Shown piece by piece: positions 46,139-54,505 of a DNA stretch of 64,000 nt. The translations under genes and the position numbers were made by a program. Source of the stretch: Hyphomicrobiales bacterium (GTDB taxonomy: Bacteria; Pseudomonadota; Alphaproteobacteria; Rhizobiales; Rhizobiaceae); the NCBI GenBank assembly GCA_900465685.1, contig UEGR01000008.1, positions 62,001 to 126,000 of the forward strand, in the 5' to 3' direction. The first letter of the stretch is position 1. The number at the start of each line of letters is the position of its first letter. The notes below the pieces were generated by a model, which was given only the letters and a program-made list of their open reading frames with translations, had not been told where the DNA came from and did no database searches.

Positions 46139-47953
46139 TTATATGCCCTGTGCTTCGCCATCAGCCGCAACCACCGAACTGTCGTCCTGTGCCTGAGCGT
46201 GCTGCTGTGGCGACGGGGCGGAAGCATTGCCGCCCGTATTTGAAACCTCTGCACCGATGGCCTTGGCGATTGCTTTTGCAATCTCTTCTTCGCCAAGAAT
46301 GACGGAGGTTGCACCAAGATCGGTCAGATATTGTGCTTCGGCCTGCGAACTGGCCTGGGCAACGATGTGAATATCCGGGTTGGCCGCATGGGCCAGAGCG
46401 GTCGCGCGTCCAGCCTCGAAGGCATTCGGAATCGCAATGACCAGATTTTTGGCAAGCCCCGGATTCGCTGCATTCAATATTTCGGTATCGGAGGCATTGC
46501 CTGCAATAGCTTCGATGCCTTTTTCCCGCAATGCGGTGCAGATTTTCGACGAGTCATCGATGACTAGGAACGGCATCGCACGTTCCTGCAAACTGCTGGC
46601 CAATCTGCTGCCGATATGTCCGTAGCCGGCAATGATTGTGTGGCCGGTCAGGCGCGTCTGCGGCAATGGTTCCGGCTCGGAAACGTCGATGGCGCTGTTG
46701 CCCGCGTTTTCACTGCCGCTTTCGGATGCACTGCGCTTTTCGATCCATGGCCGCATCCGCTCCGCAACGATGAACATCACCGGATTGAGGAAGATGGAAA
46801 GGATCGCGCCTGCGAGAATGAGATCGCGCCCAGCGGGCGGCAGCAGGTTGAGGCTGACGCCAAGTCCGGCGAGGATGAACGAGAATTCGCCGATCTGCGC
46901 CAGACTTGCGGAAATCGTCAGCGCCGTGCTGACCGGGCGACGGAAGGCCCGCACGATAAAAAAGGCCGCGACAGACTTGCCGATCAGAATGATCGCCAGC
47001 GTGCCCAGCAGGGGCAGGGGGTCTTTCAGCAGGCTCATAGGGTCGAACAACATGCCGACCGAAATGAAGAACAAAACCGCGAAAGCATCACGCAGCGGCA
47101 AGGATTCTTCTGCTGCGCGATGGCTGAGTTCGGATTCGCTCATCACCATCCCGGCAAAGAATGCGCCGAGCGCGAAGGATACGCCGAAGAGATGCGCCGC
47201 GCCGAAGGCAACGCCGAGCGCAATGGCCAGAACGCCAAGGCGAAACAATTCGCGCGAACCGGTTTGTGCGACGACGTTGAGAAGCCAGGGAATAACCTTG
47301 CGCCCGACGACCAGCATCAGGGCGACAAACAAAACTACCTTGGCGATGGTCAGAAGAATGATGCCGCCAATGCCGAGGCCAAGCCAGGCCGCGAGCGGGT
47401 CGCTGGCCGCGGCACTTGTTGCGCGTCCGGTGACGCTGGCGACGGCTGGCAGCAGCACCAGCGCCATGACCATGGCGAGATCTTCAACAATCAGCCAGCC
47501 AACGGCGATGCGGCCGCGTTCGGTATCGATGAGGCGGCGCTCCTGCATGGCGCGCAAGAGGACAACCGTACTAGCGGTGGAAAGGGCGAGGCCGAAGACA
47601 ATGCCTGCTTCGACGTCCCAGCCGAGCGCCAGTCCAAGCCCGGTGCCAAGGGCAGCTGCAGTGGCGATCTGCGCCAATGCGCCCGGAACGGCGATGGCTT
47701 TGACGGATAGCAGGTCTTTCAGAGAAAAATGCAGGCCGACGCCAAACATCAGCAGGATGACGCCAATTTCGGCGAGCTGCAGAATGAGGCCCTGATCGGC
47801 AACGAAACCCGGCGTGTGCGGACCGGCGATAACGCCAGCCAGAAGATAGCCGACCAGTGGAGAAATCTTGAGGCGGGTGGCTACGGCACCGAAGATGAAG
47901 GCAAGGCATAACCCGATGACGATTGTCGCAATCAAAGGCGTGTCATGGGGCAT
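46139..47953 (-). CDS. CPA2-family monovalent cation:proton antiporter with RCK domain (KefB/YbaL type)
   Basis: 604-aa transporter. The N-terminal Na/H-exchanger domain (~1-385, 12-13 helices) includes YLLAGVIAGPHTPGF, FGLALSTASTVVLLRAM and GAFFAGMVMSESELSHRA. A C-terminal TrkA-N/RCK regulatory domain (~425-550) opens with HTIIAGYGHIGSRLASSL, a nucleotide-binding Rossmann motif. The last ~35 residues are a Gln/Ala/Asp-rich tail. It probably exchanges K+ for H+ under electrophile or pH stress. SecDF lies upstream on the same strand with a hairpin in between. Confidence 0.9.
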   Translation of the reverse strand: MPHDTPLIATIVIGLCLAFIFGAVATRLKISPLVGYLLAGVIAGPHTPGFVADQGLILQLAEIGVILLMFGVGLHFSLKDLLSVKAIAVPGALAQIATAAALGTGLGLALGWDVEAGIVFGLALSTASTVVLLRAMQERRLIDTERGRIAVGWLIVEDLAMVMALVLLPAVASVTGRATSAAASDPLAAWLGLGIGGIILLTIAKVVLFVALMLVVGRKVIPWLLNVVAQTGSRELFRLGVLAIALGVAFGAAHLFGVSFALGAFFAGMVMSESELSHRAAEESLPLRDAFAVLFFISVGMLFDPMSLLKDPLPLLGTLAIILIGKSVAAFFIVRAFRRPVSTALTISASLAQIGEFSFILAGLGVSLNLLPPAGRDLILAGAILSIFLNPVMFIVAERMRPWIEKRSASESGSENAGNSAIDVSEPEPLPQTRLTGHTIIAGYGHIGSRLASSLQERAMPFLVIDDSSKICTALREKGIEAIAGNASDTEILNAANPGLAKNLVIAIPNAFEAGRATALAHAANPDIHIVAQASSQAEAQYLTDLGATSVILGEEEIAKAIAKAIGAEVSNTGGNASAPSPQQHAQAQDDSSVVAADGEAQGI

Positions 47954-47996
47954 AGGGTGCCGTTTCCCTCTATTGAAATTTCAGTTCATTATGGGA

Positions 47997-48024
47997 GCCG
48001 GGCAGGACCAAAATCCTGCCCGGC
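47997..48024 (-). terminator. Hairpin after secDF
   Basis: GCCGGGCAGGA (47997-48007) pairs with TCCTGCCCGGC (48014-48024) around a 6-nt loop, 8 nt beyond the secDF stop on the minus strand. The stem is strong, but no T tract follows. Confidence 0.6.
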
Positions 48025-48031
48025 AATTGGA

Positions 48032-50566
48032 TTACTTCTGCGCGATGGCCTTTTCCTCAGGCTGCTTGTGAGCCTCTTTGTGGTGCTGCCACCAGTCACC
48101 CAGCAGAAGCAGAATCGGCGCTGCGATGAAGATCGACGACGACGTCGCAATGACGATACCGAACAGCATCGGCACGGCGAAATTATGGACGGCGCTGCCG
48201 CCCCATACCGCCATCGGGAACATACACAGGAAAGTCACGACCGACGTGTAGATACAGCGCACGAGCACCTGATTGATACTCATGTCGATGATCTCGCGCA
48301 GCGGCTTCGACTTATAGAGGCGCATGTTTTCACGCATTCGGTCATAGACCACGACCTTATCGTTCACCGAGTAACCGATGATCGTCAGAAGGGCCGCGAT
48401 AGCCGTCAGGTTGAAATCGAGCTGCATCAGCGCGAAGAAACCGACGATCTTCGTGGTGTCGAGGATGAGCGTGATAATCGCACCAAGCGCGAAGAACCAC
48501 TCGAACCGCCACCAGAGATAGACCAGCATGCCGAGCGCCGAGAGCACGACCGCGATGAAGCCGGAGCGGGCCAGTTCGCCGGAGACCTTCGGTCCCACGA
48601 CTTCGGTCCGTTCGATCTTCACACCCGGATCGAGTTCGGTAACGGCTTCACGCATCTTGTTGACGGCTGCGGTCTGGGCTTCTTCGCCGCCATCCTGACG
48701 CTGGATGCGGATCAGCACTTCATTGGCGCTGCCTGCGCTCTGAAGCGCGACTTCACCCAGTTCCAGCGCTCCGAGCTTGGAGCGAAGCTGCGCAAGATCG
48801 GCTGGCTGTGACGTGGTGATTTCTGCCTGGATACCGCCCTTGAAGTCGATGCCGTAATTCAGGCCCGGCTTGAAGAACAGCACGATCGAGGCAATCGACA
48901 ACACGATGGACACACCGATGCCGACAAAACGCGCATTCATAAAGCGGTAGTTGGTGCCTTCCGGCGCGAATCTCAGGATCGGCTCGATATGCAGAACCTT
49001 CAGCTTGCGCCGGCGCACGAACCAGCCCATCGCCATGCGCACCAGCGTCACGTCGGTGAACATCGAAATCGCGATACCGAGCATCATGGTGATGGCAAAG
49101 CCGCGAACCGGGCCCGTGCCGAACATGAACAGGAGCAGTGTCGAAATCAACGAGGTGACGTTGGAGTCGACGATGGTTGCAAAGGCGCTGTGGAAGCCCT
49201 TGTCCAGCGCGGCCATGGCGCCGAGACCCTTGCGCGTTTCTTCGCGGATACGCTCGTTGATGAGAATATTCGCGTCGACCGCGATACCGATACCCAGAAT
49301 GATACCTGCGATACCTGGCAAGGTGAGTGTTGCGCCGATGAGGCTCAGTGCGGAGAAGGTCAGCAATGTGTGCAGAAGAAGCGCCACATTGGCGATCATG
49401 CCCCAGAGGCCGTAGAGCAGAACGATGAACACGGCCACGAGCGCGAAGCCGATGATGCCGGTGATCAGGCCCATCTTGATGGCGTCGCCGCCAAGGTCAG
49501 GACCGACAGTGCGTTCTTCGATGACCGTCAGCGGTGCGGGCAGGGCGCCAGCGCGCAGAAGTGCGGAGAGAACAACGGTGTCCTGAACCGTGAAGCTGCC
49601 GCTGATTTGGCCCGAACCGCCGGTGATCGGCTCACGAATGACCGGTGCGCTCAAGACCTTGCCGTCGAGAACGATGGCGAAAGGACGGTTCACGTTCTTG
49701 GTGGTGATATCGGCGAACTGACGTGCGCCAAGGCTGTCGAAACGGAAGGAAACGATTGGCTCATTGGTGCGCTGGTCGAAACCGGCGCGCGCATCGGTCA
49801 GGCGTTCGCCGGACAGAGCGATCTGATCCTCAATCGGATATTTGACATTCGGGTCCTTGGAATCCGGCATGATCGTCACGCCCGGAGGCGGCGTATCGTT
49901 CGGATTGGCGTCCGCGACCATGTGGAAGCTCATCTTCGCCGTGCTTCCAAGAAGCTGGCGGAGCTGGGCTGGATCTTGAAGGCCCGGCAGCTGAACCACG
50001 ATACGGTCGGAACCGACGCGCTGGATCGAAGGTTCGGCAACGCCGACCTGGTCAACACGCTGGCGGATGATTTCAAGGCTCTGCTGCAGCGCTGCATCGA
50101 GGCGGTAGTTGAAGCCAGCCTCGGTCAGCGTCAGGCGAATCTGGTTATCGGTCGAATTGACGTCGATATCATTGATCGCCGTGCCGAAGCCGCTGGTGTT
50201 GACCTGCGAGATGAGCGTGCGCAGGGCGGTTTCCGCCTTTGCGCGCTGGTCGGCATCGGGAATTGCCACGATGACGGCATCGCCCACGGCGCGGATCGAC
50301 TGCGGCTGGATGCGTTCAGTGCGCAATTTGCTGCGGGCATCGTCCAGCAGCGCACGCAGGCGGTCCTTTTTGAGGCCGGCTGCGTCCACTTCCAGCACGA
50401 GATATGAACCGCCGCGCAGGTCGAGACCGAGGGTCACCTGACGCTTAGGGAACCATGACGGCATCCCATCGAGTTGTTTTTGTGTGAAGAAGTTGGGCAA
50501 GGCGATGATAAGCCCGATCACGACGATCAGGCTATACAGCGCTACGACCCATTTCGAAGTACGCAT
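48032..50566 (-). CDS. secDF: Protein translocase subunit SecDF (fused)
   Basis: 844-aa fusion of SecD and SecF, the proton-driven accessory that helps SecYEG complete protein export. The SecD half (~1-520) has the N-terminal helix, the large P1 periplasmic domain beginning after VTLGLDLRGGSYLVLEVD, and five helices including GIAVDANILINERIREE. The SecF half (~540-844) begins near RFVGIGVSIVLSIAS and contains LNYGIDFKGGI and IGYSVNDKVVVYDRMREN. A fused form is common in alphaproteobacteria and some Gram-positives. A small anchored protein gene lies just upstream on the same strand. Confidence 0.95.
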   Translation of the reverse strand: MRTSKWVVALYSLIVVIGLIIALPNFFTQKQLDGMPSWFPKRQVTLGLDLRGGSYLVLEVDAAGLKKDRLRALLDDARSKLRTERIQPQSIRAVGDAVIVAIPDADQRAKAETALRTLISQVNTSGFGTAINDIDVNSTDNQIRLTLTEAGFNYRLDAALQQSLEIIRQRVDQVGVAEPSIQRVGSDRIVVQLPGLQDPAQLRQLLGSTAKMSFHMVADANPNDTPPPGVTIMPDSKDPNVKYPIEDQIALSGERLTDARAGFDQRTNEPIVSFRFDSLGARQFADITTKNVNRPFAIVLDGKVLSAPVIREPITGGSGQISGSFTVQDTVVLSALLRAGALPAPLTVIEERTVGPDLGGDAIKMGLITGIIGFALVAVFIVLLYGLWGMIANVALLLHTLLTFSALSLIGATLTLPGIAGIILGIGIAVDANILINERIREETRKGLGAMAALDKGFHSAFATIVDSNVTSLISTLLLFMFGTGPVRGFAITMMLGIAISMFTDVTLVRMAMGWFVRRRKLKVLHIEPILRFAPEGTNYRFMNARFVGIGVSIVLSIASIVLFFKPGLNYGIDFKGGIQAEITTSQPADLAQLRSKLGALELGEVALQSAGSANEVLIRIQRQDGGEEAQTAAVNKMREAVTELDPGVKIERTEVVGPKVSGELARSGFIAVVLSALGMLVYLWWRFEWFFALGAIITLILDTTKIVGFFALMQLDFNLTAIAALLTIIGYSVNDKVVVYDRMRENMRLYKSKPLREIIDMSINQVLVRCIYTSVVTFLCMFPMAVWGGSAVHNFAVPMLFGIVIATSSSIFIAAPILLLLGDWWQHHKEAHKQPEEKAIAQK

Positions 50567-50710
50567 GGATTGTGGTTCCGGGTCTGCGCGTCATCTCAAA
50601 TCCCGATTGGCTGACCGAAATGGAAAGCCACAATCTGTGCGGGGGCGGATGACGCTGTTTTACGTAAAAGGGTTCGGGACTGGAGAGTGCCAGTCCTCCG
50701 GTAGTGCCTA

Positions 50711-51139
50711 TTATGCGCTAACAGGAGGCGCGCGGGCAAAACCAAAATATTGCTGGGCAGCCGTGAAGCGCTGAAAGCCGCGCTCTGCCTCTGCGGATTT
50801 CGCATTGGCAAAGGAAAGGCCAGCTCCGGCGACGGCCAGGGCCGTGTCGCCACCCAGCGGATAAGCTGCCTTGATTTTCGCGGCAATAGCTTCGATGAGG
50901 ATGGCGCGCATAGGCTGCGGTGCCGGTGCCGATTGCTGTCGGACCGGGGTCGTGGGTGTGCTTTCCGCCTGTCTGGCCGCAAGCATCTTGGGCAGGCTGC
51001 GCGAAGTATCGTCGCTTGCCTTGTCGTTGAGTGCGGAGAAGTCCGCGGCGAACAACAGGGCCGCAAAAGACAGCACGCAAGCCATCAACAGCATGAAGCC
51101 ATGCTGTCTATGATGCCCTGTGCTGTTCATGCCTATCAT
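50711..51139 (-). CDS. Small membrane-anchored protein of unknown function
   Basis: About 142 aa. One hydrophobic segment near the N terminus (FMLLMACVLSFAALLFA) may be an anchor or uncleaved signal. A Pro/Gln-rich linker (VRQQSAPAPQP) and a short folded-looking C-terminal region (RAILIEAIAAKIKAAYPLGGDTALAVAGAGL) follow. The start is uncertain: ATG 51139 has GGGCGG close upstream, and ATG 51130 is also possible. It lies between the secDF start and the divergent mscS gene, 144 nt before secDF, so it may share a transcript with secDF. No family recognised. Confidence 0.55.
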   Translation of the reverse strand: MIGMNSTGHHRQHGFMLLMACVLSFAALLFAADFSALNDKASDDTSRSLPKMLAARQAESTPTTPVRQQSAPAPQPMRAILIEAIAAKIKAAYPLGGDTALAVAGAGLSFANAKSAEAERGFQRFTAAQQYFGFARAPPVSA

Positions 51140-51381
51140 AAAACCGCCCAGACTTTCGTTAGAGTCTCGCTCAGGATTTGAGCCAGCTTCCGCACTGTCC
51201 ACGAATCCTCATTAGCCATTTGTGCCGGTGCGAACAAGGAAATACTGGCGTTTTGCCGTGGTTTCGTTGTTGTTCCGCAGCAAGAGCTGACGAAATGCAC
51301 CATTGGGGACTTTCGGGCGCAAATGGGATTCTCTCTTGCAACCCGCCTTGTTTCCGTTCTACGGCGCTTTATGTTGAAACA

Positions 51382-54003
51382 GTGATCTTCTTAACGGCAG
51401 ATTTGAAATTGGCTTATTTATCGACGTTTCGGATTCTTGCATTTTCTCTTTTGATTGGTGCGCTTTCGTGGGGCGGCATGGCATCTGCCGTTGCGCCTGC
51501 CAGCGCGCAGGATAACAAGTCGCAAGCGCAGCAGACTGCGCAACCGGCTCCTGCCACTCAAGCGCCTGCCAGTCAGTCAGATGATGGCGCTCAGGCTGCG
51601 CCCGCGAACGGTGATCAGCAGCCCGAGCGGCCAGTATCGGCCATCGTGCAGCAGCAAAAGCCGATCATCGACGATCTGAAGCAGCAGGCGCAGAAGATCA
51701 GCGAACAGCTGCAAAAATCCGGAACCAGCGACGAAACTCTGGCGAATCTGAAGCTTCAGCTGGACGGACTTTCCAAAAAGCTCCTTGATGCAGGTGTCGC
51801 CTTTCGTCCGCGCCTGACGGAAATCAATACGCGTCTGGAGCAGCTTGGCCCTGCGCCGACCGGTGACGCGACTGAGCCCGGTATCGTCACCGATGAGCGC
51901 AAGAAGCTCACCGGCGAAAAAGCGGCGATCAACGCGATGATCGGGGACACCGAAGACACTTCGCTGAACGTCAATCAGATGTCGGCGAAGATAGGCGATC
52001 TGCGGCGCGATCTTTTCGCGAAGACGCTGTCGCAGCGCGTTAATCTTGACTCCGCACTCGGTATCGAAGTTGCATCGGCAGCGAACGATCAGGTTGTGTC
52101 GCTGTGGCGGATTATCCAGTCATGGTGGCGCTTCGTCGTCACCTTCAAGCTGAATTCGTTCCTCGCCGCAGCGTTTTTCGCATTCGTCGGCGCGCTGGTG
52201 ATCCAGCTTGGCGCGAGGCGTGTGCTCGGCACGCTTTATCAACGCGACCCGACGATCGAGTCGCCATCCTATCTCAGCCGTCTTCTGGTTGCCTTCTGGT
52301 CTACGGTCATCCCGTCGGCGGCAGTCGGCGTCTTTCTGGCGACGACCTATTTTTTCCTGAATTATTTCAATGTTCTAAGGACGGATGTCGCGTCGATACT
52401 GGAATCGCTGTTCATCGTCCTCGGTCTGGTCTTCTTCATCCATCGTCTGGCTGCGGCCTGTATCAGCCCCGACATGCCGCAATGGCGGCTCGTGCGGGTT
52501 GCTCCGCGTCCGGGGCGTGTTTTGGGTCTGCTGATAACGGCAACAGCGCTGACGACGGGCGTCGATTCCTTTGTTGGGACAGTCAACAAGCTTCTGTCGT
52601 CGCCCTTGTCGCTCACCATGGCGCAAAGCCTGCTGGCGACCGTGATGGTGGGCATTCTCATTCTGGCAATCGCCTTCCTGAAGCCCGTGGAACGTGTGGA
52701 TGACGAGCGCGTGCGTTCATGGCCGCGCGCGTTCAAGGTGTTCCTGATCATACTGGGGCTTCTGCCCATTCTGGCTGCCGTTTTCGGTTATATTGGTCTG
52801 GCGCGTTTCCTGTCGCAGCAGATCGTGGTCACCGGCGCCTTTCTGGTCACCATGTATCTGGGTTTCTTGACGGGTCGTGCCATTTCCGAAGAACAGGCAT
52901 TTGCGTCCAGCAAAATCGGTGCGGGCCTGCGCGAGCGCTTTCACTTCGATGATGCGACACTTGACCAGCTGGGGCTCGTTGCGGGCATTCTCATCAATCT
53001 GGTTGTCGCTCTGATCGGTATTCCGCTGGTGTTGATGCAGCTTGGTTTCCAGTGGGCCGAACTGAAAAATGCCTTCTTCAAACTGATGACCGGCTTTGAG
53101 ATCGGCAATATGTCGGTTTCGCTGATGGGGCTGCTTACCGGTGTTTTGCTGTTCGTTATCGGTTATCTGCTGACGCGCTGGTTCCAGAACTGGCTCGACA
53201 ACAGCGTCATGGCACGAGGCCGTGTCGATTCCGGCGTGCGCAACTCGATCCGCACAGTGGTCGGTTATGTCGGGCTCTGTCTTGCCGCCCTGATGGGCGT
53301 CTCCGCGGCCGGGTTCAATATGTCCAATCTGGCGCTGATCGCCGGCGGTCTTTCTCTCGGTATCGGTTTTGGTCTCCAGAATATCGTCCAGAATTTCGTT
53401 TCAGGTCTCATTCTTCTGGCGGAACGTCCGTTCAAGGTTGGCGATTGGGTAGAAGCGGGCACGGTCAGCGGCATTGTCAAGAAGATCAGTGTGCGCGCAA
53501 CGGAAGTGGAAACCTTCCAGAAGCAGTCGATCATTGTGCCGAACTCGACGCTGATCAACGGCAATGTCGGCAACTGGACGCATCGCAACAAGCTTGGCCG
53601 CATCGATATCAATGTGCAGGCCTCCTATACGGAAGATCCAAGGCGTGTGCACACGCTGCTGCTGGATATCGTGCGCGCCCACCCGTCTATTCTCAAAAAT
53701 CCCGAACCGTTCGTCGCTTTTCAAAGCATGACTGATTCAATCATGGTGTTTGATATCTATGCCCATGTCGCGGATATCACCTCGACCGGTGGCATCAAAA
53801 ACGAGCTGCGGTTCCAGATCGTGGAGCGGTTTCATGAAGAGGGGCTGCATCTGTCCTCGTCTTCGACCGATCTGGTGCTGAGCCTGCCGGAAATCGAGAA
53901 GCTTTCGGAGATGGTACAGAAGGTGCCCTCAGCTGCGCCGAAGAAGAAGGTGCGCGAAGAGAAAGCCAAGGTATCGGACGACGACAATGACGATAAGGCG
54001 TGA
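51382..54003 (+). CDS. Large MscS-family mechanosensitive channel with DUF3772 domain
   Basis: About 873 aa. A signal-peptide-like segment (LAYLSTFRILAFSLLIGALSW) is followed by an Ala/Gln-rich linker and a periplasmic coiled-coil DUF3772-type domain (~90-230, QKPIIDDLKQQAQKISEQL). Some eight extra helices precede the MscS core. The pore helix and beta domain are clear: GLSLGIGFGLQNIVQNFVSGLILL, broken here as two motifs, then ERPFKVGDWVEAG and IIVPNSTLINGNVGNW. The acidic/Lys tail KKKVREEKAKVSDDDNDDKA is cytoplasmic. The start is unclear: GTG 51382 and TTG 51403 are plausible, while the open frame to 51178 lacks support. It protects against hypo-osmotic shock. Confidence 0.87.
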   Translation: MIFLTADLKLAYLSTFRILAFSLLIGALSWGGMASAVAPASAQDNKSQAQQTAQPAPATQAPASQSDDGAQAAPANGDQQPERPVSAIVQQQKPIIDDLKQQAQKISEQLQKSGTSDETLANLKLQLDGLSKKLLDAGVAFRPRLTEINTRLEQLGPAPTGDATEPGIVTDERKKLTGEKAAINAMIGDTEDTSLNVNQMSAKIGDLRRDLFAKTLSQRVNLDSALGIEVASAANDQVVSLWRIIQSWWRFVVTFKLNSFLAAAFFAFVGALVIQLGARRVLGTLYQRDPTIESPSYLSRLLVAFWSTVIPSAAVGVFLATTYFFLNYFNVLRTDVASILESLFIVLGLVFFIHRLAAACISPDMPQWRLVRVAPRPGRVLGLLITATALTTGVDSFVGTVNKLLSSPLSLTMAQSLLATVMVGILILAIAFLKPVERVDDERVRSWPRAFKVFLIILGLLPILAAVFGYIGLARFLSQQIVVTGAFLVTMYLGFLTGRAISEEQAFASSKIGAGLRERFHFDDATLDQLGLVAGILINLVVALIGIPLVLMQLGFQWAELKNAFFKLMTGFEIGNMSVSLMGLLTGVLLFVIGYLLTRWFQNWLDNSVMARGRVDSGVRNSIRTVVGYVGLCLAALMGVSAAGFNMSNLALIAGGLSLGIGFGLQNIVQNFVSGLILLAERPFKVGDWVEAGTVSGIVKKISVRATEVETFQKQSIIVPNSTLINGNVGNWTHRNKLGRIDINVQASYTEDPRRVHTLLLDIVRAHPSILKNPEPFVAFQSMTDSIMVFDIYAHVADITSTGGIKNELRFQIVERFHEEGLHLSSSSTDLVLSLPEIEKLSEMVQKVPSAAPKKKVREEKAKVSDDDNDDKA

Positions 54004-54146
54004 TGAACGTGTCGTTCAGTTGCAGTTCAGTTTTGTCCAACTATAAATGAGCCATAGAACGGCGGGTCGTTCTTCGAGGATGGAAGCGGGGGCACTTGCT
54101 TTCATCGGGGTTGTAGAAGCGGGAGCGGTGGAAACGCCGAAACGAT

Positions 54147-54437
54147 ATGAACGTAATTCAGATCAACAAATTTGGTACGATCGGTCTTGGCGCAGTCATT
54201 ATGCTTGCAGCTTCCATGGGCGGTTCCTACGCCGCCAAGATTTCCAACAAGGACAGCGCCGCGCAGACCATCGTGGTCACGGAAGGTGCGTCCAAGCGTG
54301 AAATGGTCGTCGCACCGGGCGATACGGTCGATTTCTGTTCTTCCGGCTGCTTCGTGACCTTTCCGAACGGCGACCGTGAAGCGCTGACGGGCGATGAGAC
54401 CATTACGCTCACCGGCGGCAAGGCGACGCTGAAATAA
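54147..54437 (+). CDS. Small exported protein of unknown function
   Basis: 96 aa with an N-terminal signal or anchor (KFGTIGLGAVIMLAASMGGSYAA). A compact C-terminal domain contains REMVVAPGDTVDFCSSGCFVTFPNGDREAL; the CSSGC pair of cysteines could form a disulfide or bind metal. No named family recognised. It sits between mscS and the dimethylglycine dehydrogenase-like gene and has its own terminator; the ribosome site (GGGAGCGG) is about 17 nt from the ATG, which is longer than usual. Confidence 0.68.
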   Translation: MNVIQINKFGTIGLGAVIMLAASMGGSYAAKISNKDSAAQTIVVTEGASKREMVVAPGDTVDFCSSGCFVTFPNGDREALTGDETITLTGGKATLK

Positions 54438-54458
54438 GATCACCAAATTGTTGAATTG

Positions 54459-54487
54459 AAAAAGCCGGGCGAAATGCCCGGCTTTTT
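54459..54487. terminator. Terminator between convergent genes
   Basis: AAAAAGCCGGGC (54459-54470) pairs with GCCCGGCTTTTT (54476-54487) around loop GAAAT. A and T runs on both sides make it usable in either direction, for the 96-aa gene and for the opposing dehydrogenase gene. Confidence 0.88.
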
Positions 54488-54505
54488 GTTTGTCTCTCGG
54501 TTGGA

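Noticed and set aside
48989..50407. 472-codon plus-strand open frame
   Set aside because: Antisense to secDF, with no recognisable motif.
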